Shown: piece after piece, positions 8,263 through 17,468 of the stretch
Layout of the letters: every line of letters starts with the position of its first letter
Numbering within the stretch: the first letter of the stretch is position 1
Source: Robertmurraya korlensis
GTDB lineage: Bacteria; Bacillota; Bacilli; Bacillales; Cytobacillaceae
NCBI RefSeq assembly: GCF_023715225.1
Contig: NZ_JAMBNS010000007.1
Location: forward strand, 62,001 to 126,000
Length of the DNA: 64,000 nt
Direction of reading: 5' to 3'
Notes under the pieces: generated by a model
What the model was told of the DNA's origin: nothing
Databases searched by the model: none
Seen by the model: the letters and a program-made list of their open reading frames with translations, nothing else
Program-made: the position numbers and the translations under genes

Positions 8263-9063
8263 ATGGATAACTCTTGGTTAGGTTTAGAAGGAAAAGTTGC
8301 AATTGTAACGGGCGGTGCTTCTGGTATTGGTTTGAACATTACAAATGAACTTATAAAAAATGGCGCAAAAGTAGTTGTTGCAGACTTGAACGGAAAGGAC
8401 GGGCAACTTGAAAGCGGTGCATATTTCTTAAAGTGTGATGTAACAAAGAAGGAAAGTGTTGAGCGAGTAATAGGTCATACTATTGAGCTTTTTGGCTCAT
8501 TGGATATACTAATAAACAATGCTGGTATTAACTTACCTAGATTATTAGTAGACGAAAAAGGAGAAAAACCTGAGTACGAATTAAGTGAAAAGGATTTTGA
8601 TTTAATGGTAGCCGTTAACCAAAAGGGCCCATATCTTTTTGCACAAGCTTCAGCTAAAGAAATGATTAAACAAAATAAGGGTGTTATTATTAACGTTGCT
8701 TCTGAGGCTGGGCAAGAAGGGTCGGCCGGTCAGAGTTGTTATTCAGCAACTAAAGGGGCTGTCATTGCATTTTCACGTGCTTGGGCAAAGGAATTAGGAA
8801 AGTTCGATATTCGCGTAGTAGCCATTGCTCCAGGAATTATAGAAACTACAGGGTTAAGAACGGACGCTTATAATGAAGCCCTAGCATATACCCGTGGTGT
8901 TTCGGTAGATGGTCTTTCAACAGATTATAGTAAATCAATCCCTCTTGGAAGAGAAGGGAAATTAACAGAAATAGGCGATCTTGTTTCTTATTTAGCTTCT
9001 GATCGTGCTAGTTATATAACAGGTACGACATTTAATATTTCGGGTGGAAAATCACGAGGATAA
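8263..9063 (+). CDS. srlD: Sorbitol-6-phosphate 2-dehydrogenase (SDR)
   Basis: 266 aa classical SDR: TGGASGIGLNI cofactor loop, LDILINNAGINLPRLLVD, catalytic Ser region NVASEAGQEGS and YSATK. The LLVDEKGEKPEYELSEKDFDLM stretch is typical of sorbitol-6-phosphate dehydrogenases. It oxidises sorbitol-6-phosphate, delivered by the PTS encoded downstream, to fructose-6-phosphate with NAD+ in the cytosol. AAGGAGGG precedes the ATG. It is the first gene of the sorbitol operon, with a cre-like site in front. Confidence 0.9.
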   Translation: MDNSWLGLEGKVAIVTGGASGIGLNITNELIKNGAKVVVADLNGKDGQLESGAYFLKCDVTKKESVERVIGHTIELFGSLDILINNAGINLPRLLVDEKGEKPEYELSEKDFDLMVAVNQKGPYLFAQASAKEMIKQNKGVIINVASEAGQEGSAGQSCYSATKGAVIAFSRAWAKELGKFDIRVVAIAPGIIETTGLRTDAYNEALAYTRGVSVDGLSTDYSKSIPLGREGKLTEIGDLVSYLASDRASYITGTTFNISGGKSRG

Positions 9064-9172
9064 GTAAGCTAAGATTCAGTAGACAAGTCAAAGCCTAATG
9101 GTGCCAGGGGGAAATGGGATTTCCTGCGCCTATTCCTCCATAAAATGGCCCATTTTTGAAAGAGGTGATGAA

Positions 9173-11098
9173 ATGTCTGATTTTATACTGGACGAAAGAA
9201 CGGTTCAGATTTTAGAAATTTTACAAAAGAAAACGTATTGTTCCTTAGAAGAGATAGCAAAACTATTGGGTGTGAGTTCTAGAACAGTACGTAATGATAT
9301 TAATCAATTAAATCAAGATTTTACTAGTGTGGCTATAATTACAAATGAAAGAGGAAAAGGCTATCGTCTAGAGATTAAAGAAAATGAGGTATTTCATAAC
9401 TTATTAAATAGAAGAAATACAGAAGCTGAAAAGTTAGATACTTCAAAACAAAGGATTGCCTTTATCATCGACCGTTTGATCAATAGTGAGGAAACATACA
9501 CTTTAGATGACTTAGCCTATGAGATGCATATAGGTAGAACTACCCTTATCAATGAATTAAAAAAGGCCTCGGTTTCCTTAGGGACATATAATCTAGTCAT
9601 TCAAGGGAAGCAAAATAAAGGAATGAAATTAATTGGTGAAGAACTCGACATAAGATTCTTTATCTTGGATAACATGTTTGATTCATTATTTGGTAATTAT
9701 CCAATTGATGAAGATATCGTAGAAGAAGTCTTGGGGATCTGCAGTAAGTATGATTTTGAATCTACAACTCAATCAAGATTAATGGAATTTATTGTCGTAA
9801 TGTTAGATCGCTTACTAAAGAATCATCCCTTGAAGAAATTAAATGAAAAACATGAGAAATTACTAGAAACAAAAGATTATCAAGTAGCAATGGAAATTAT
9901 TAAAGCTTTAGAAACAAAGCTACCAATAGAGATTCCTGAGCTAGAAATACTCTTTATCACGATTCCTATAGCAGGGAGACGTACACCAACCAATAATCGG
10001 TCAATGGCTGAGGTTAAAATTACAGATGATGTAAAAGGATTGCTTGAGCAGATTGTTGAACAACTTGGTTTTAAAAAAGAGATCATTCATGAACATCATT
10101 CCTTTTTTAACGATCTTCAATATCACCTTACTTTTATGTTAAATCGTCTGTTATTTGGTCTCCGATTAAAAAATCCATTGCTAGGTGATGTGAAAGAGAA
10201 ATATCCAGTTGCATACAAAATGGCTGAAATCGCAGGACAAGTGATTGAAAGAGAGAGTGCTTTAGCAGTATCAGAGGATGAATTAGGTTACCTGGCTTTC
10301 TATTTTGGGGTGTTCATTGCAAATAATGATGTAAAAGTGAAAAGATTCCAAAAGGCAGCAGTCATTTGTGGTACTGGGAGAGGAACAGCAAAACTAATAG
10401 CTATGCAATTAGAGAGAGTATTAAATAATAAAACGGAGATAGATTTATACTCCGATAAAGAAGTAACAGAAGATCTCATAAGCAACTATGATATTGCTTT
10501 TTCAACAGTGAAATTACCTTTTGAACTAAACATTCCTTTAGTAAAGATTAGTGAGATTTTTGATGAAAGAAAGGTAACTAAAGAGATTGAAGTAGCTACC
10601 TTTATGAAAAATTTAAAGATAAGTCATGAAGGAGAGTACCAATCCATTTTAAGAGGACTCATTACCGAGGAAAAGTTTTTTTTATTGGAAAGTAACGAAG
10701 GGTACCACAAAGGTGTAAATACGATGATTGATACCTTAACCGCGAAGAACTACATGGATGGAGGGTTCAAAGAACGCTTGGAGGAGAGGGAAAGAAAAGG
10801 TTCCATGATATTTGGGAATTATATTGCCTTTCCACACACGATCAATAGAAGCTCTAATTCAGTAGAACTTGCAATTGGTGTTTTTCCTGAAAAGATAAAT
10901 GTAGAGGAAAAAGAAGTTAAGGTAATTTTCTTATTGGGGTTACCAGAAGATCAAATAGATAATAGTGAACACTTTATCGTTAGACTTTATGATGAAATAT
11001 TAAAAATAGCTAATTCCACAGAGCTTACCAACCAGCTAGCTAATGTTAATAGTTATCATACGTTAACAAACTTATTGGAAAAGGCAGCAAGACTATAA
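9173..11098 (+). CDS. PRD-containing sorbitol operon regulator (GutR/MtlR type)
   Basis: 641 aa from the ATG at 9173, chosen because AGAGGTGAT lies directly upstream; the longer frame to 9098 has no ribosome binding site. Domains in order: HTH_11 (residues ~5-60), a second HTH (~85-160), two PTS regulation domains (~190-390), an EIIB-like domain with Cys399 in VICGTGRGT, and an EIIA-like domain with His555 in AFPHTINR. Phosphorylation at PRD His, Cys399 and His555 would couple activity to PTS flux. It lies between srlD and gutM, so it most likely activates this operon. Confidence 0.88.
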   Translation: MSDFILDERTVQILEILQKKTYCSLEEIAKLLGVSSRTVRNDINQLNQDFTSVAIITNERGKGYRLEIKENEVFHNLLNRRNTEAEKLDTSKQRIAFIIDRLINSEETYTLDDLAYEMHIGRTTLINELKKASVSLGTYNLVIQGKQNKGMKLIGEELDIRFFILDNMFDSLFGNYPIDEDIVEEVLGICSKYDFESTTQSRLMEFIVVMLDRLLKNHPLKKLNEKHEKLLETKDYQVAMEIIKALETKLPIEIPELEILFITIPIAGRRTPTNNRSMAEVKITDDVKGLLEQIVEQLGFKKEIIHEHHSFFNDLQYHLTFMLNRLLFGLRLKNPLLGDVKEKYPVAYKMAEIAGQVIERESALAVSEDELGYLAFYFGVFIANNDVKVKRFQKAAVICGTGRGTAKLIAMQLERVLNNKTEIDLYSDKEVTEDLISNYDIAFSTVKLPFELNIPLVKISEIFDERKVTKEIEVATFMKNLKISHEGEYQSILRGLITEEKFFLLESNEGYHKGVNTMIDTLTAKNYMDGGFKERLEERERKGSMIFGNYIAFPHTINRSSNSVELAIGVFPEKINVEEKEVKVIFLLGLPEDQIDNSEHFIVRLYDEILKIANSTELTNQLANVNSYHTLTNLLEKAARL

Positions 11099-11162
11099 TC
11101 CATATTTTATACAACTTTTGGAAAGCGTTTGCGGTAATTTTTTGGATAGGAGAGACAAAGAA

Positions 11163-11588
11163 ATGATTTTGTACTTGATTCTTTTAATAGGTATTGCATG
11201 GTTGGTACAGAGCATTCTAGGGTTTCTTCAAATTAGGCATTTTAATAAAAAATATGCCGAAATGAGGTCAATGGGGAGAGTAGCCATCGGTAAGAAAACT
11301 GGCATGTTCAGAGCAGGTACTGTTGTTATGTTTTGCATTGATAAAAAAAATAAAATAATAAAAGCGGCAAAAATGCAAGGAGTGACAGTTTTCTCGCGTG
11401 TGAGAGAGCTAAAAGGCTTTGAAGGTAAATACTTGTTAAAAATTGCTGACGAAGATTTTATTGGTCTAGATAAATTAACTAAGCTAGCAATTGCTGATGC
11501 CCTTAGAAGTTATGACATTATTTCAAAGGGTGGGGAATTACGAGTGAAAAAAGGTTGGATCGAGCATTTAATACCTAATAAAAGATAA
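11163..11588 (+). CDS. gutM: Glucitol operon activator protein GutM
   Basis: 141 aa from the ATG at 11163 (AGGAG 8 nt upstream); the frame to 11118 lacks a binding site. One N-terminal membrane helix (residues ~2-20, LYLILLIGIAWLVQSILGF) is followed by a basic cytoplasmic domain with MRSMGRVAIGKKTGMFRAG, conserved in GutM. In enteric bacteria GutM assists expression of the glucitol operon; the mechanism is unclear. It sits between the PRD regulator and the PTS subunits, as in other Firmicutes. Confidence 0.88.
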   Translation: MILYLILLIGIAWLVQSILGFLQIRHFNKKYAEMRSMGRVAIGKKTGMFRAGTVVMFCIDKKNKIIKAAKMQGVTVFSRVRELKGFEGKYLLKIADEDFIGLDKLTKLAIADALRSYDIISKGGELRVKKGWIEHLIPNKR

Positions 11589-11603
11589 GAAAAGGGTGGT
11601 TTT

Positions 11604-12149
11604 ATGGAGCTTGTTATAAAAGCAGCGGAAGGATTTATGAATTTATTTAGGCATGGTGGAGAGGTTTTTATAGATCTTGTTACTGGGATAGTACCTCTCC
11701 TCATTATGTTATTGGTGGCGATGAATGCTCTTGTACACTTCGTTGGGCAAGCGAGAGTAGAGAAATTAGCCAAAAAGTCAGGGAAAAACCCTTTTACAAG
11801 ATACTTTGTATTACCAGTAATCGGGACATTTGTTCTAGCTAATCCAATGACACTATCTCTAGGGCGTTTCCTACCTGAAAAATATAAGCCTAGTTATTAC
11901 GCGGCAGCATCTTATTCTTGTCACACACATAATGGGTTATTCCCACATGTTAACCCAGGTGAGTTATTCGTATTCTTAGGAATCTCTGCGGGTATTACTA
12001 CACTTGGACACGATGTTACAGAATTAGCACTTCGTTATTTCTTAGTTGGAATAGTAACAAACTTCCTAAGAGGTTGGGTAACCGATCTAACAACAGCATA
12101 TGTTGCAAAACAGCAAAACGTAAAATTAAAAGATACAGTTCAATTATAG
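11604..12149 (+). CDS. srlA: PTS glucitol/sorbitol-specific transporter subunit IIC
   Basis: 181 aa, the usual size of SrlA. It has hydrophobic segments and conserved blocks [76 protein letters not shown]. It forms the membrane channel for phosphorylating import of sorbitol together with SrlE and SrlB. AAGGGTGG precedes the ATG. The srlE ribosome binding site begins at its stop codon, indicating tight translational coupling. Confidence 0.92.
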   Translation: MELVIKAAEGFMNLFRHGGEVFIDLVTGIVPLLIMLLVAMNALVHFVGQARVEKLAKKSGKNPFTRYFVLPVIGTFVLANPMTLSLGRFLPEKYKPSYYAAASYSCHTHNGLFPHVNPGELFVFLGISAGITTLGHDVTELALRYFLVGIVTNFLRGWVTDLTTAYVAKQQNVKLKDTVQL

Positions 12150-12161
12150 GCGGTGGAAAAA

Positions 12162-13166
12162 ATGACAACATATCAATCAATTAAAGTATCAAAAGGATCT
12201 GGCGGCTTTGGTGGTCCGTTAGTAATTACACCAACGAATGAAAAGAATAAAGTGGTTTATATTACAGGGGGTCAAAGACCAGATATTGCTGATAAAATTG
12301 CTGAATTAACTGGTTGCGAGCTTGTAGACGGATTTAAAACTTCTGTTCCAGAAAGTGAAATGGCATGCGTGATTATTGATTGTGGTGGAACGTTACGTTG
12401 TGGTTTATATCCACAGAAAAGAATTCCAACAATTAATATCATGCCTACTGGTCAAAGTGGTCCTCTAGCCAAACATATTACTGAAGACATTTACGTTTCT
12501 GGAGTAAAGGTGGAGAATATTGAACTTACTAATGCTTCTGAATTAGCAGCATCAAGTGTAAAGGACGAAATTGCTCCAGAGGTAAAACAAGAAGGCAAAT
12601 ACAGTACGAATAAAAAGATTAGTGAACAACAAGCACCAAAAGGGTTAATGGCAAGAGTTGGTATGGCTATGGGTTCTATTACAAGTGTTTTTTACCAAGC
12701 CGGACGTGAAGCCATTGACACAGTTATTAAAACCATCCTTCCTTTTATGGCATTTGTTGCGATGTTGATTGGTATTATTCTTGAGTCAGGAATCGGTGAC
12801 GTATTCGCGAAATTCCTTTCACCGTTTGCAGGAAGTATTTGGGGATTAATAGTGATAGCACTTGTTTGTTCCTTCCCATTACTTTCCCCATTCTTAGGAC
12901 CTGGTGCAGTTATTGCTCAAGTAGTAGGAACGTTAATTGGTGTAGAAATTGGTAAAGGGAACATCCCAGCGCATCTTGCATTACCAGCATTATTTGCAAT
13001 CAATGCTCAAGCAGCAGCTGATTTTGTTCCAGTTGGCCTAGGTTTAGCTGAAGCAGAGGTTGAAACAGTAGAGGTAGGAGTGCCGTCAGTACTCTATTCA
13101 AGATTCTTAACCGGAGCTCCAACTGTGTTTATTGCATGGCTAGCAAGCTTTGGATTGTATGACTAA
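12162..13166 (+). CDS. srlE: PTS glucitol/sorbitol-specific transporter subunit IIB(C)
   Basis: 334 aa. The N-terminal ~120 residues form the IIB domain ([51 protein letters not shown]). A linker and a C-terminal membrane part follow ([50 protein letters not shown]). It passes the phosphate from SrlB to incoming sorbitol. AGGCGGTGG at 12148-12156 favours the ATG at 12162 over an in-frame GTG at 12153. It is between srlA and srlB. Confidence 0.92.
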   Translation: MTTYQSIKVSKGSGGFGGPLVITPTNEKNKVVYITGGQRPDIADKIAELTGCELVDGFKTSVPESEMACVIIDCGGTLRCGLYPQKRIPTINIMPTGQSGPLAKHITEDIYVSGVKVENIELTNASELAASSVKDEIAPEVKQEGKYSTNKKISEQQAPKGLMARVGMAMGSITSVFYQAGREAIDTVIKTILPFMAFVAMLIGIILESGIGDVFAKFLSPFAGSIWGLIVIALVCSFPLLSPFLGPGAVIAQVVGTLIGVEIGKGNIPAHLALPALFAINAQAAADFVPVGLGLAEAEVETVEVGVPSVLYSRFLTGAPTVFIAWLASFGLYD

Positions 13167-13221
13167 ATTAATGTTAAATGATAGTAAGATTTTGAAAATA
13201 GAATTAGCGTAAGGAGACTTC

Positions 13222-13593
13222 ATGATGTTAACAAAATATGAAACAAAAATTAATAAACTTGGTCCATCAGTATCTGAATTTCTTGGAGAAAAAATGTTTA
13301 TTTTATTTGGAGATAACGCTCCAATAGAATTAGCTGAATATTGCCTGCTTATTGATGTAAACCCTGTTGAAGGAGACATTGTAGTGGGAGATATTCTTAA
13401 AATGGGTGAGAAAGAGTATGCTATTACTGCAGTAGGAGATGCGGTAAAGAAAAACCTTGTTTCTCTTGGGCATATTACCTTAAAGTTTGATGGTTCGCAA
13501 AGTCCGGAGTTACCTGGAACACTCTACCTTGAAGATGCAAATATCACTGCCGACATTGAGCCAGGAAGTGGAATACAGATTATTAGTAAATAA
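13222..13593 (+). CDS. srlB: PTS glucitol/sorbitol-specific transporter subunit IIA
   Basis: 123 aa cytosolic phosphocarrier of the glucitol PTS. Conserved blocks include FGDNAPIELAEYC, GDAVKKNLVSLGHITLKFDG and LPGTLYLEDA. It accepts phosphate from HPr and passes it to SrlE. AAGGAG lies 5 nt upstream of the first of two consecutive ATGs. It is followed by a long hairpin that probably limits transcription into the two distal genes. Confidence 0.92.
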   Translation: MMLTKYETKINKLGPSVSEFLGEKMFILFGDNAPIELAEYCLLIDVNPVEGDIVVGDILKMGEKEYAITAVGDAVKKNLVSLGHITLKFDGSQSPELPGTLYLEDANITADIEPGSGIQIISK

Positions 13594-13603
13594 TAAAAAA
13601 CAG

Positions 13604-13665
13604 ATGCTTAGCTTTTGACACATCTTCAATAGAAGAAGTGTCAAAAGCTAAGCATTTATTCTTTT
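13604..13665 (+). terminator. Long hairpin / partial terminator between srlB and the aldolase gene
   Basis: An 18-bp perfect stem (13604-13621 with 13638-13655) is extended by 5 more pairs inside the loop after an A-A mismatch (TCTTC/GAAGA), then TTATTCTTTTT. The next gene's ribosome binding site begins within 15 nt, so the hairpin can both attenuate read-through and protect the upstream mRNA. Confidence 0.8.
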
Positions 13666-13679
13666 TAAGAGGTGACAAT

Positions 13680-14354
13680 ATGAAAATAGTTATTGATTCA
13701 GGAAACGTTAAGGAAATAAGAGACTTAAACGAGTATTTTCCAATTGATGGAGTGACAACGAATCCCAGTATTATTGTGAAAGAACAAAGACCTTTTCTAC
13801 CTTTGTTGAAAGAAATAAGAAATGTGATCGGAGAAGAGAAAGAGCTCTTCGTTCAAGTGATTTCTAATAAAGCGGAGAATATGGTTGAAGAGGCTCATTA
13901 TGTAACTAACTCAATATCTGGGGAAGTTGTTATAAAAATTCCTGTAACAGAAGAAGGTATAAAAGCTATAAAGTTATTAAAAGCAGAAGGGATACGTACG
14001 CTAGCTACGACTGTATATACCCCAATGAGTGCATTTGTAGCAGCCAAAGCAGGGGCTGAATATGTTGCTCCCTATGTGAACAGGATTGATAATTTAGGAA
14101 ACGGTACTAATGTAGTTTCAGAAATTACTCAGATTTTTTCGATACATAACCTTCCGTGCCAAGTCCTTGCAGCTAGTTTTAAAAATGTTAAGCAACTTCT
14201 AAATGTTGCACTAGTAGGAGCACATGGAATAACTGCTTCACCAGAGTTAATAAAAGCGATGCTTGAACATTCATCGGTTGAAAAAGATGTTTGTAAATTT
14301 AGAGATGAGTGGGTACAGTTATATGGTAAAGAAACTATATCCCTAATGGTTTAA
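13680..14354 (+). CDS. Fructose-6-phosphate aldolase / transaldolase-like (FSA/TalC)
   Basis: 224 aa, short transaldolase class. The start at 13680 is set by AGAGGTGA; an upstream in-frame ATG at 13638 lies in the hairpin stem and is rejected. Motifs: IDSGNVKEIRDLNEYFPIDGVTTNPSIIVKE, Schiff-base Lys in VVIKIPVT, TTVYTPMSAFVAAKAGAEYVAPYVNRIDN, and ASFKNVKQL. It would cleave or form fructose-6-phosphate or a related ketose phosphate, fitting the product of sorbitol oxidation. It is a late gene of the sorbitol operon. Confidence 0.85.
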   Translation: MKIVIDSGNVKEIRDLNEYFPIDGVTTNPSIIVKEQRPFLPLLKEIRNVIGEEKELFVQVISNKAENMVEEAHYVTNSISGEVVIKIPVTEEGIKAIKLLKAEGIRTLATTVYTPMSAFVAAKAGAEYVAPYVNRIDNLGNGTNVVSEITQIFSIHNLPCQVLAASFKNVKQLLNVALVGAHGITASPELIKAMLEHSSVEKDVCKFRDEWVQLYGKETISLMV

Positions 14355-14403
14355 TACTAATAGAAATGAACCAGTTATTGACGTATACCTGAGGAGGAAA
14401 AAT

Positions 14404-15048
14404 ATGATTAAAGGTGTTATTTTTGATATGGATGGTGTATTAATTGACAGTGAAGTAGTTTTTCGAAAACACTTTCATGAATTTCTTGAGAGTAACGAAG
14501 TGTTTGTTGACATATCAGAGCTGAATTTTTTGGTTGGAGCATCTGTTAAGGTCGACATAGAATACCTCTCAAAAAAGTTAAATATCTCCTTCGAAGAAGC
14601 AAAACACAAAAGGGAATCTTATTTTAAAGCGAAAACGGTAGAATACGAGAAAATAAAAAAACCATATGTTAATGAACTATTAGATTACCTATCTTCAAAA
14701 AATATTAAAGTAGGGCTTGCCTCCTCATCGAAAATGGAAAATATTCAGTATGTATTAGAAGAACTTGGAATAAAAGAGTATTTTAGTATTCTAGTTAGTG
14801 GGGAAATGTTTGTAGAAACGAAACCTAATCCAGAGATATATAATTACACAGTAAACTCTATGAATTTATTAAAAGAGGAATTGCTAGTGGTGGAAGATTC
14901 TAATTATGGAATTGAGGCAGCCAAAGCAGCGGGTCTGAAAGTAGCAGCATTAATTGATTCAACATTTGGGTTTGATATTGACTCAGCGGATTATAAAATT
15001 GAATCATTAATTGATGTGATAAAAATAATAGAGGCTTTGGAGAAGTAG
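14404..15048 (+). CDS. HAD-superfamily sugar phosphatase / beta-phosphoglucomutase-like
   Basis: 214 aa HAD subfamily IA protein: motif I FDMDGVLIDSE, motif II LASSS, motif III Lys in ETKPNPE, motif IV VVEDSNYGIEAAKAAG. A four-helix cap lies between residues ~15 and 80. The acid-base Asp of motif I (DxD) is present, so it is an active phosphatase or mutase. As the last gene of the sorbitol operon it may dephosphorylate sugar phosphates that accumulate during PTS uptake; this is inferred. A terminator follows. Confidence 0.85.
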   Translation: MIKGVIFDMDGVLIDSEVVFRKHFHEFLESNEVFVDISELNFLVGASVKVDIEYLSKKLNISFEEAKHKRESYFKAKTVEYEKIKKPYVNELLDYLSSKNIKVGLASSSKMENIQYVLEELGIKEYFSILVSGEMFVETKPNPEIYNYTVNSMNLLKEELLVVEDSNYGIEAAKAAGLKVAALIDSTFGFDIDSADYKIESLIDVIKIIEALEK

Positions 15049-15087
15049 GGTAAACCTTTAATGAAAACTAAAAATTGCTGTTTTTTT

Positions 15088-15121
15088 AAATCCTTTCAAA
15101 TGACTTGAAAGGATTTTTTTG
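15088..15121 (+). terminator. Terminator of the sorbitol operon
   Basis: A 12-bp perfect stem (15088-15099 with 15105-15116), 5-nt loop, and T7 tail. Confidence 0.9.
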
Positions 15122-15158
15122 TTGCACTAATTTGACTAATAAAACTTTTACTAAAACA

Positions 15159-15208
15159 TTGACTAAAATTTACTTAAAGAATAAAATAAACAGTGTAGAC
15201 GTTTTCAA
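15159..15208 (+). promoter_or_regulatory. Galactose operon promoter with cre site
   Basis: TTGACT (15159-15164), 17-bp spacer, TAAAAT (15182-15187). TGTAGACGTTTTCAA at 15194-15208 overlaps the expected start site and matches the CcpA cre consensus with one mismatch. This predicts carbon catabolite repression of galKETM. Confidence 0.7.
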
Positions 15209-15279
15209 TTATCTGAATTTAAACCATCGTTAAAGATATTCATTAGATTTTAAACAGTTAAAGCGAAAGGATGATAACC

Positions 15280-16464
15280 ATGGATAAACAGGGATTATTT
15301 AAGAAGTTTGTAGAGATTTTTAAAGTGGAAGATCAGGTGCGACTCTTTTTTTCACCAGGGAGAATTAACCTTATAGGAGAACACACGGATTATAATGGCG
15401 GGAATGTGTTTCCAGCTGCCATCACTTTTGGAACGTACGGAGTAGTAAGGGAGAGGGAAGACCGTTTGATTCGTATGTATTCAGAAAATTTTCCTGGCAA
15501 GGGGATCATTGAATTTTCACTAGATTCCTTGGAATACGAGGCGGCTCATAATTGGGCAAACTATCCAAAAGGGATGATTCGCTATGTTCAGGAAAGTATC
15601 GGAATTCTGCCAAACGGATTTGAACTTTTAATCCATGGGGACATTCCAAATGGTGCGGGTCTATCATCTTCTGCCTCACTAGAAATGTTAATGGGTGTCA
15701 TCCTTGATGAGGTATACGATCTGAAATTAAACAGAGTGGAGCTTGTAAAGCTAGGTCAGAAGGTAGAAAACAAGTTTATTGGTGTAAACAGTGGCATCAT
15801 GGATCAATTTGCGATTGGCATGGGGAAGGAAAACTGTGGGATTTTATTAGATTGCCAGACTCTTACTTTCGAATATGCCCCTCTTAATCTAGAAAAACAC
15901 AAAATTATTATTATGAATACGAATAAGCGTCGGGAGTTAGCCGACTCGAAGTACAATGAGCGCCGAGCACAATGTGAAGAAGCTCTCTGTCGTTTACAAG
16001 CTAAATTGGATATCGAAGCATTAGGTAGTTTAACAGAAGAACAATTTGAAGCGAATCGTGTGTTGATTGGAGATGAACTTTTAGAAAAACGAGCAAAGCA
16101 TGCCGTGTATGAAAATGGTCGTACGATTAAGGCTTTGAAAGCCCTAAAAGAAGGAAACCTTGCTTACTTTGGAGAACTGATGAATGCTTCTCATACATCT
16201 CTTAAAGATGATTACGAAGTAACAGGTATTGAACTCGATACTCTTGTAAATGCGGCTTGGAGCCAAAAAGGGACAGTTGGTGCTCGAATGACGGGCGCAG
16301 GGTTTGGAGGCTGTGCCATTGCTCTAGTAGACAAGAATTGCGTTGATTTATTTATTAAAGAAGTCGGAGAAAGCTATAAAGAGAAAATTGGATATGAAGC
16401 AACCTTCTATGTAGCGAGTATTGGGGACGGAACGAAAGAGCTTAAGGGAGAGTTGATACGATGA
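15280..16464 (+). CDS. galK: Galactokinase
   Basis: 394 aa GHMP kinase. The galactokinase signature GRINLIGEHTDYNGGNVFP is near the N-terminus, the ATP-binding GAGLSSSASLEM loop is in the middle, and GARMTGAGFGGCAIAL is at the C-terminal motif 3. It phosphorylates galactose to galactose-1-phosphate. AAAGG lies 9 nt before the ATG at 15280; an in-frame ATG at 15271 abuts that site and is unlikely. It is first in galKETM and overlaps galE by 4 bp. Confidence 0.95.
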   Translation: MDKQGLFKKFVEIFKVEDQVRLFFSPGRINLIGEHTDYNGGNVFPAAITFGTYGVVREREDRLIRMYSENFPGKGIIEFSLDSLEYEAAHNWANYPKGMIRYVQESIGILPNGFELLIHGDIPNGAGLSSSASLEMLMGVILDEVYDLKLNRVELVKLGQKVENKFIGVNSGIMDQFAIGMGKENCGILLDCQTLTFEYAPLNLEKHKIIIMNTNKRRELADSKYNERRAQCEEALCRLQAKLDIEALGSLTEEQFEANRVLIGDELLEKRAKHAVYENGRTIKALKALKEGNLAYFGELMNASHTSLKDDYEVTGIELDTLVNAAWSQKGTVGARMTGAGFGGCAIALVDKNCVDLFIKEVGESYKEKIGYEATFYVASIGDGTKELKGELIR

Positions 16465-17450
16465 GCGTATTAGTGTTAGGTGGAGCAGGATATATTGGTT
16501 CGCACGCAGTACACCAGCTAATTGATCAAGGATACAAGGTGGTTGTCATTGATAACCTTCAAACCGGACATGAACAGGCCATCCATCCTCAAGCTACTTT
16601 CTATAAAGGTGATATAAGAGAAAAAGAGTTTTTAGCCTCCATTTTTCAAAAGGAAAAAATTGAAGGGGTTCTCCATTTTGCAGCCAATTCTCTTGTTGGT
16701 GAATCCATGGAAAAGCCACTTATGTACTTTGATAATAATGTGTATGGGACGCAAGTGTTACTGGAAGTAATGAATGAATTCCATGTGAAGAATATTGTAT
16801 TCTCATCAACGGCAGCCACGTATGGTGATCAAAAAATCATGCCGATTACAGAGGATACGCCAACACTTCCGACCAATGCATACGGAGAGACGAAGTTAAC
16901 GATGGAAAAAATGCTGAAATGGTGCAGCGGTGCATACGGAATGAAGTATGTGGCGCTTCGCTACTTTAATGTAGCAGGAGCAAGACCTACTGGAGAAGTG
17001 GGAGAGGACCATACACCAGAAACACATTTGATTCCGCTAGTATTACAAGTGGCACTTGAGCAAAGAGAATTCATCTCTGTGTTTGGAGATGACTATGATA
17101 CACCAGATGGAACATGTATCCGTGATTATGTTCATGTAGAGGATTTAATTGCTGCACATATTCTTGCTTTAAAGTATTTAGAAACTGGTGGAGAAAGCAA
17201 TGTCTTCAATCTTGGTAGTAATCAAGGATTTTCCGTGTTGGAAATTATTGAAGCGGCAAGGAAAATTACGGGGCATAACATTCCTGAAAAAATCGTGGCA
17301 AGAAGAGCAGGAGATCCAGCAAAGTTAATTGCTTCCTCTCAAAAAGCAAAGCAGGTGCTTGGTTGGAGTCCTAAGCGAACACATATTGAGCAAATTATTG
17401 AGGACGCATGGAACTGGCATCAGTCACATCCAAATGGGTACGAAAAGTAA
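16461..17450 (+). CDS. galE: UDP-glucose 4-epimerase
   Basis: 329 aa extended SDR. NAD-binding GGAGYIGSHAV is at the N-terminus; catalytic SSTAATYG and YGETK motifs are mid-protein, with CIRDYVHVEDL and NLGSNQGFSVLEI towards the C-terminus. It interconverts UDP-galactose and UDP-glucose in the Leloir pathway. Its start overlaps the galK stop (ATGA-type), and galT begins 18 bp downstream. Confidence 0.95.
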   Translation: MSVLVLGGAGYIGSHAVHQLIDQGYKVVVIDNLQTGHEQAIHPQATFYKGDIREKEFLASIFQKEKIEGVLHFAANSLVGESMEKPLMYFDNNVYGTQVLLEVMNEFHVKNIVFSSTAATYGDQKIMPITEDTPTLPTNAYGETKLTMEKMLKWCSGAYGMKYVALRYFNVAGARPTGEVGEDHTPETHLIPLVLQVALEQREFISVFGDDYDTPDGTCIRDYVHVEDLIAAHILALKYLETGGESNVFNLGSNQGFSVLEIIEAARKITGHNIPEKIVARRAGDPAKLIASSQKAKQVLGWSPKRTHIEQIIEDAWNWHQSHPNGYEK

Positions 17451-17468
17451 CGGAAGGAGAAACACTCC

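Noticed and set aside
9098-9172. 25-residue N-terminal extension of the sorbitol PRD regulator
   Set aside because: No ribosome binding site at 9098, while AGAGGTGAT precedes 9173, where the HTH-containing sequence typical of the family begins.
11116-11132. cre site between the PRD regulator and gutM
   Set aside because: GAAAGCGTTTGCG has the right core, but alignment to the consensus needs either an inserted base or three mismatches.
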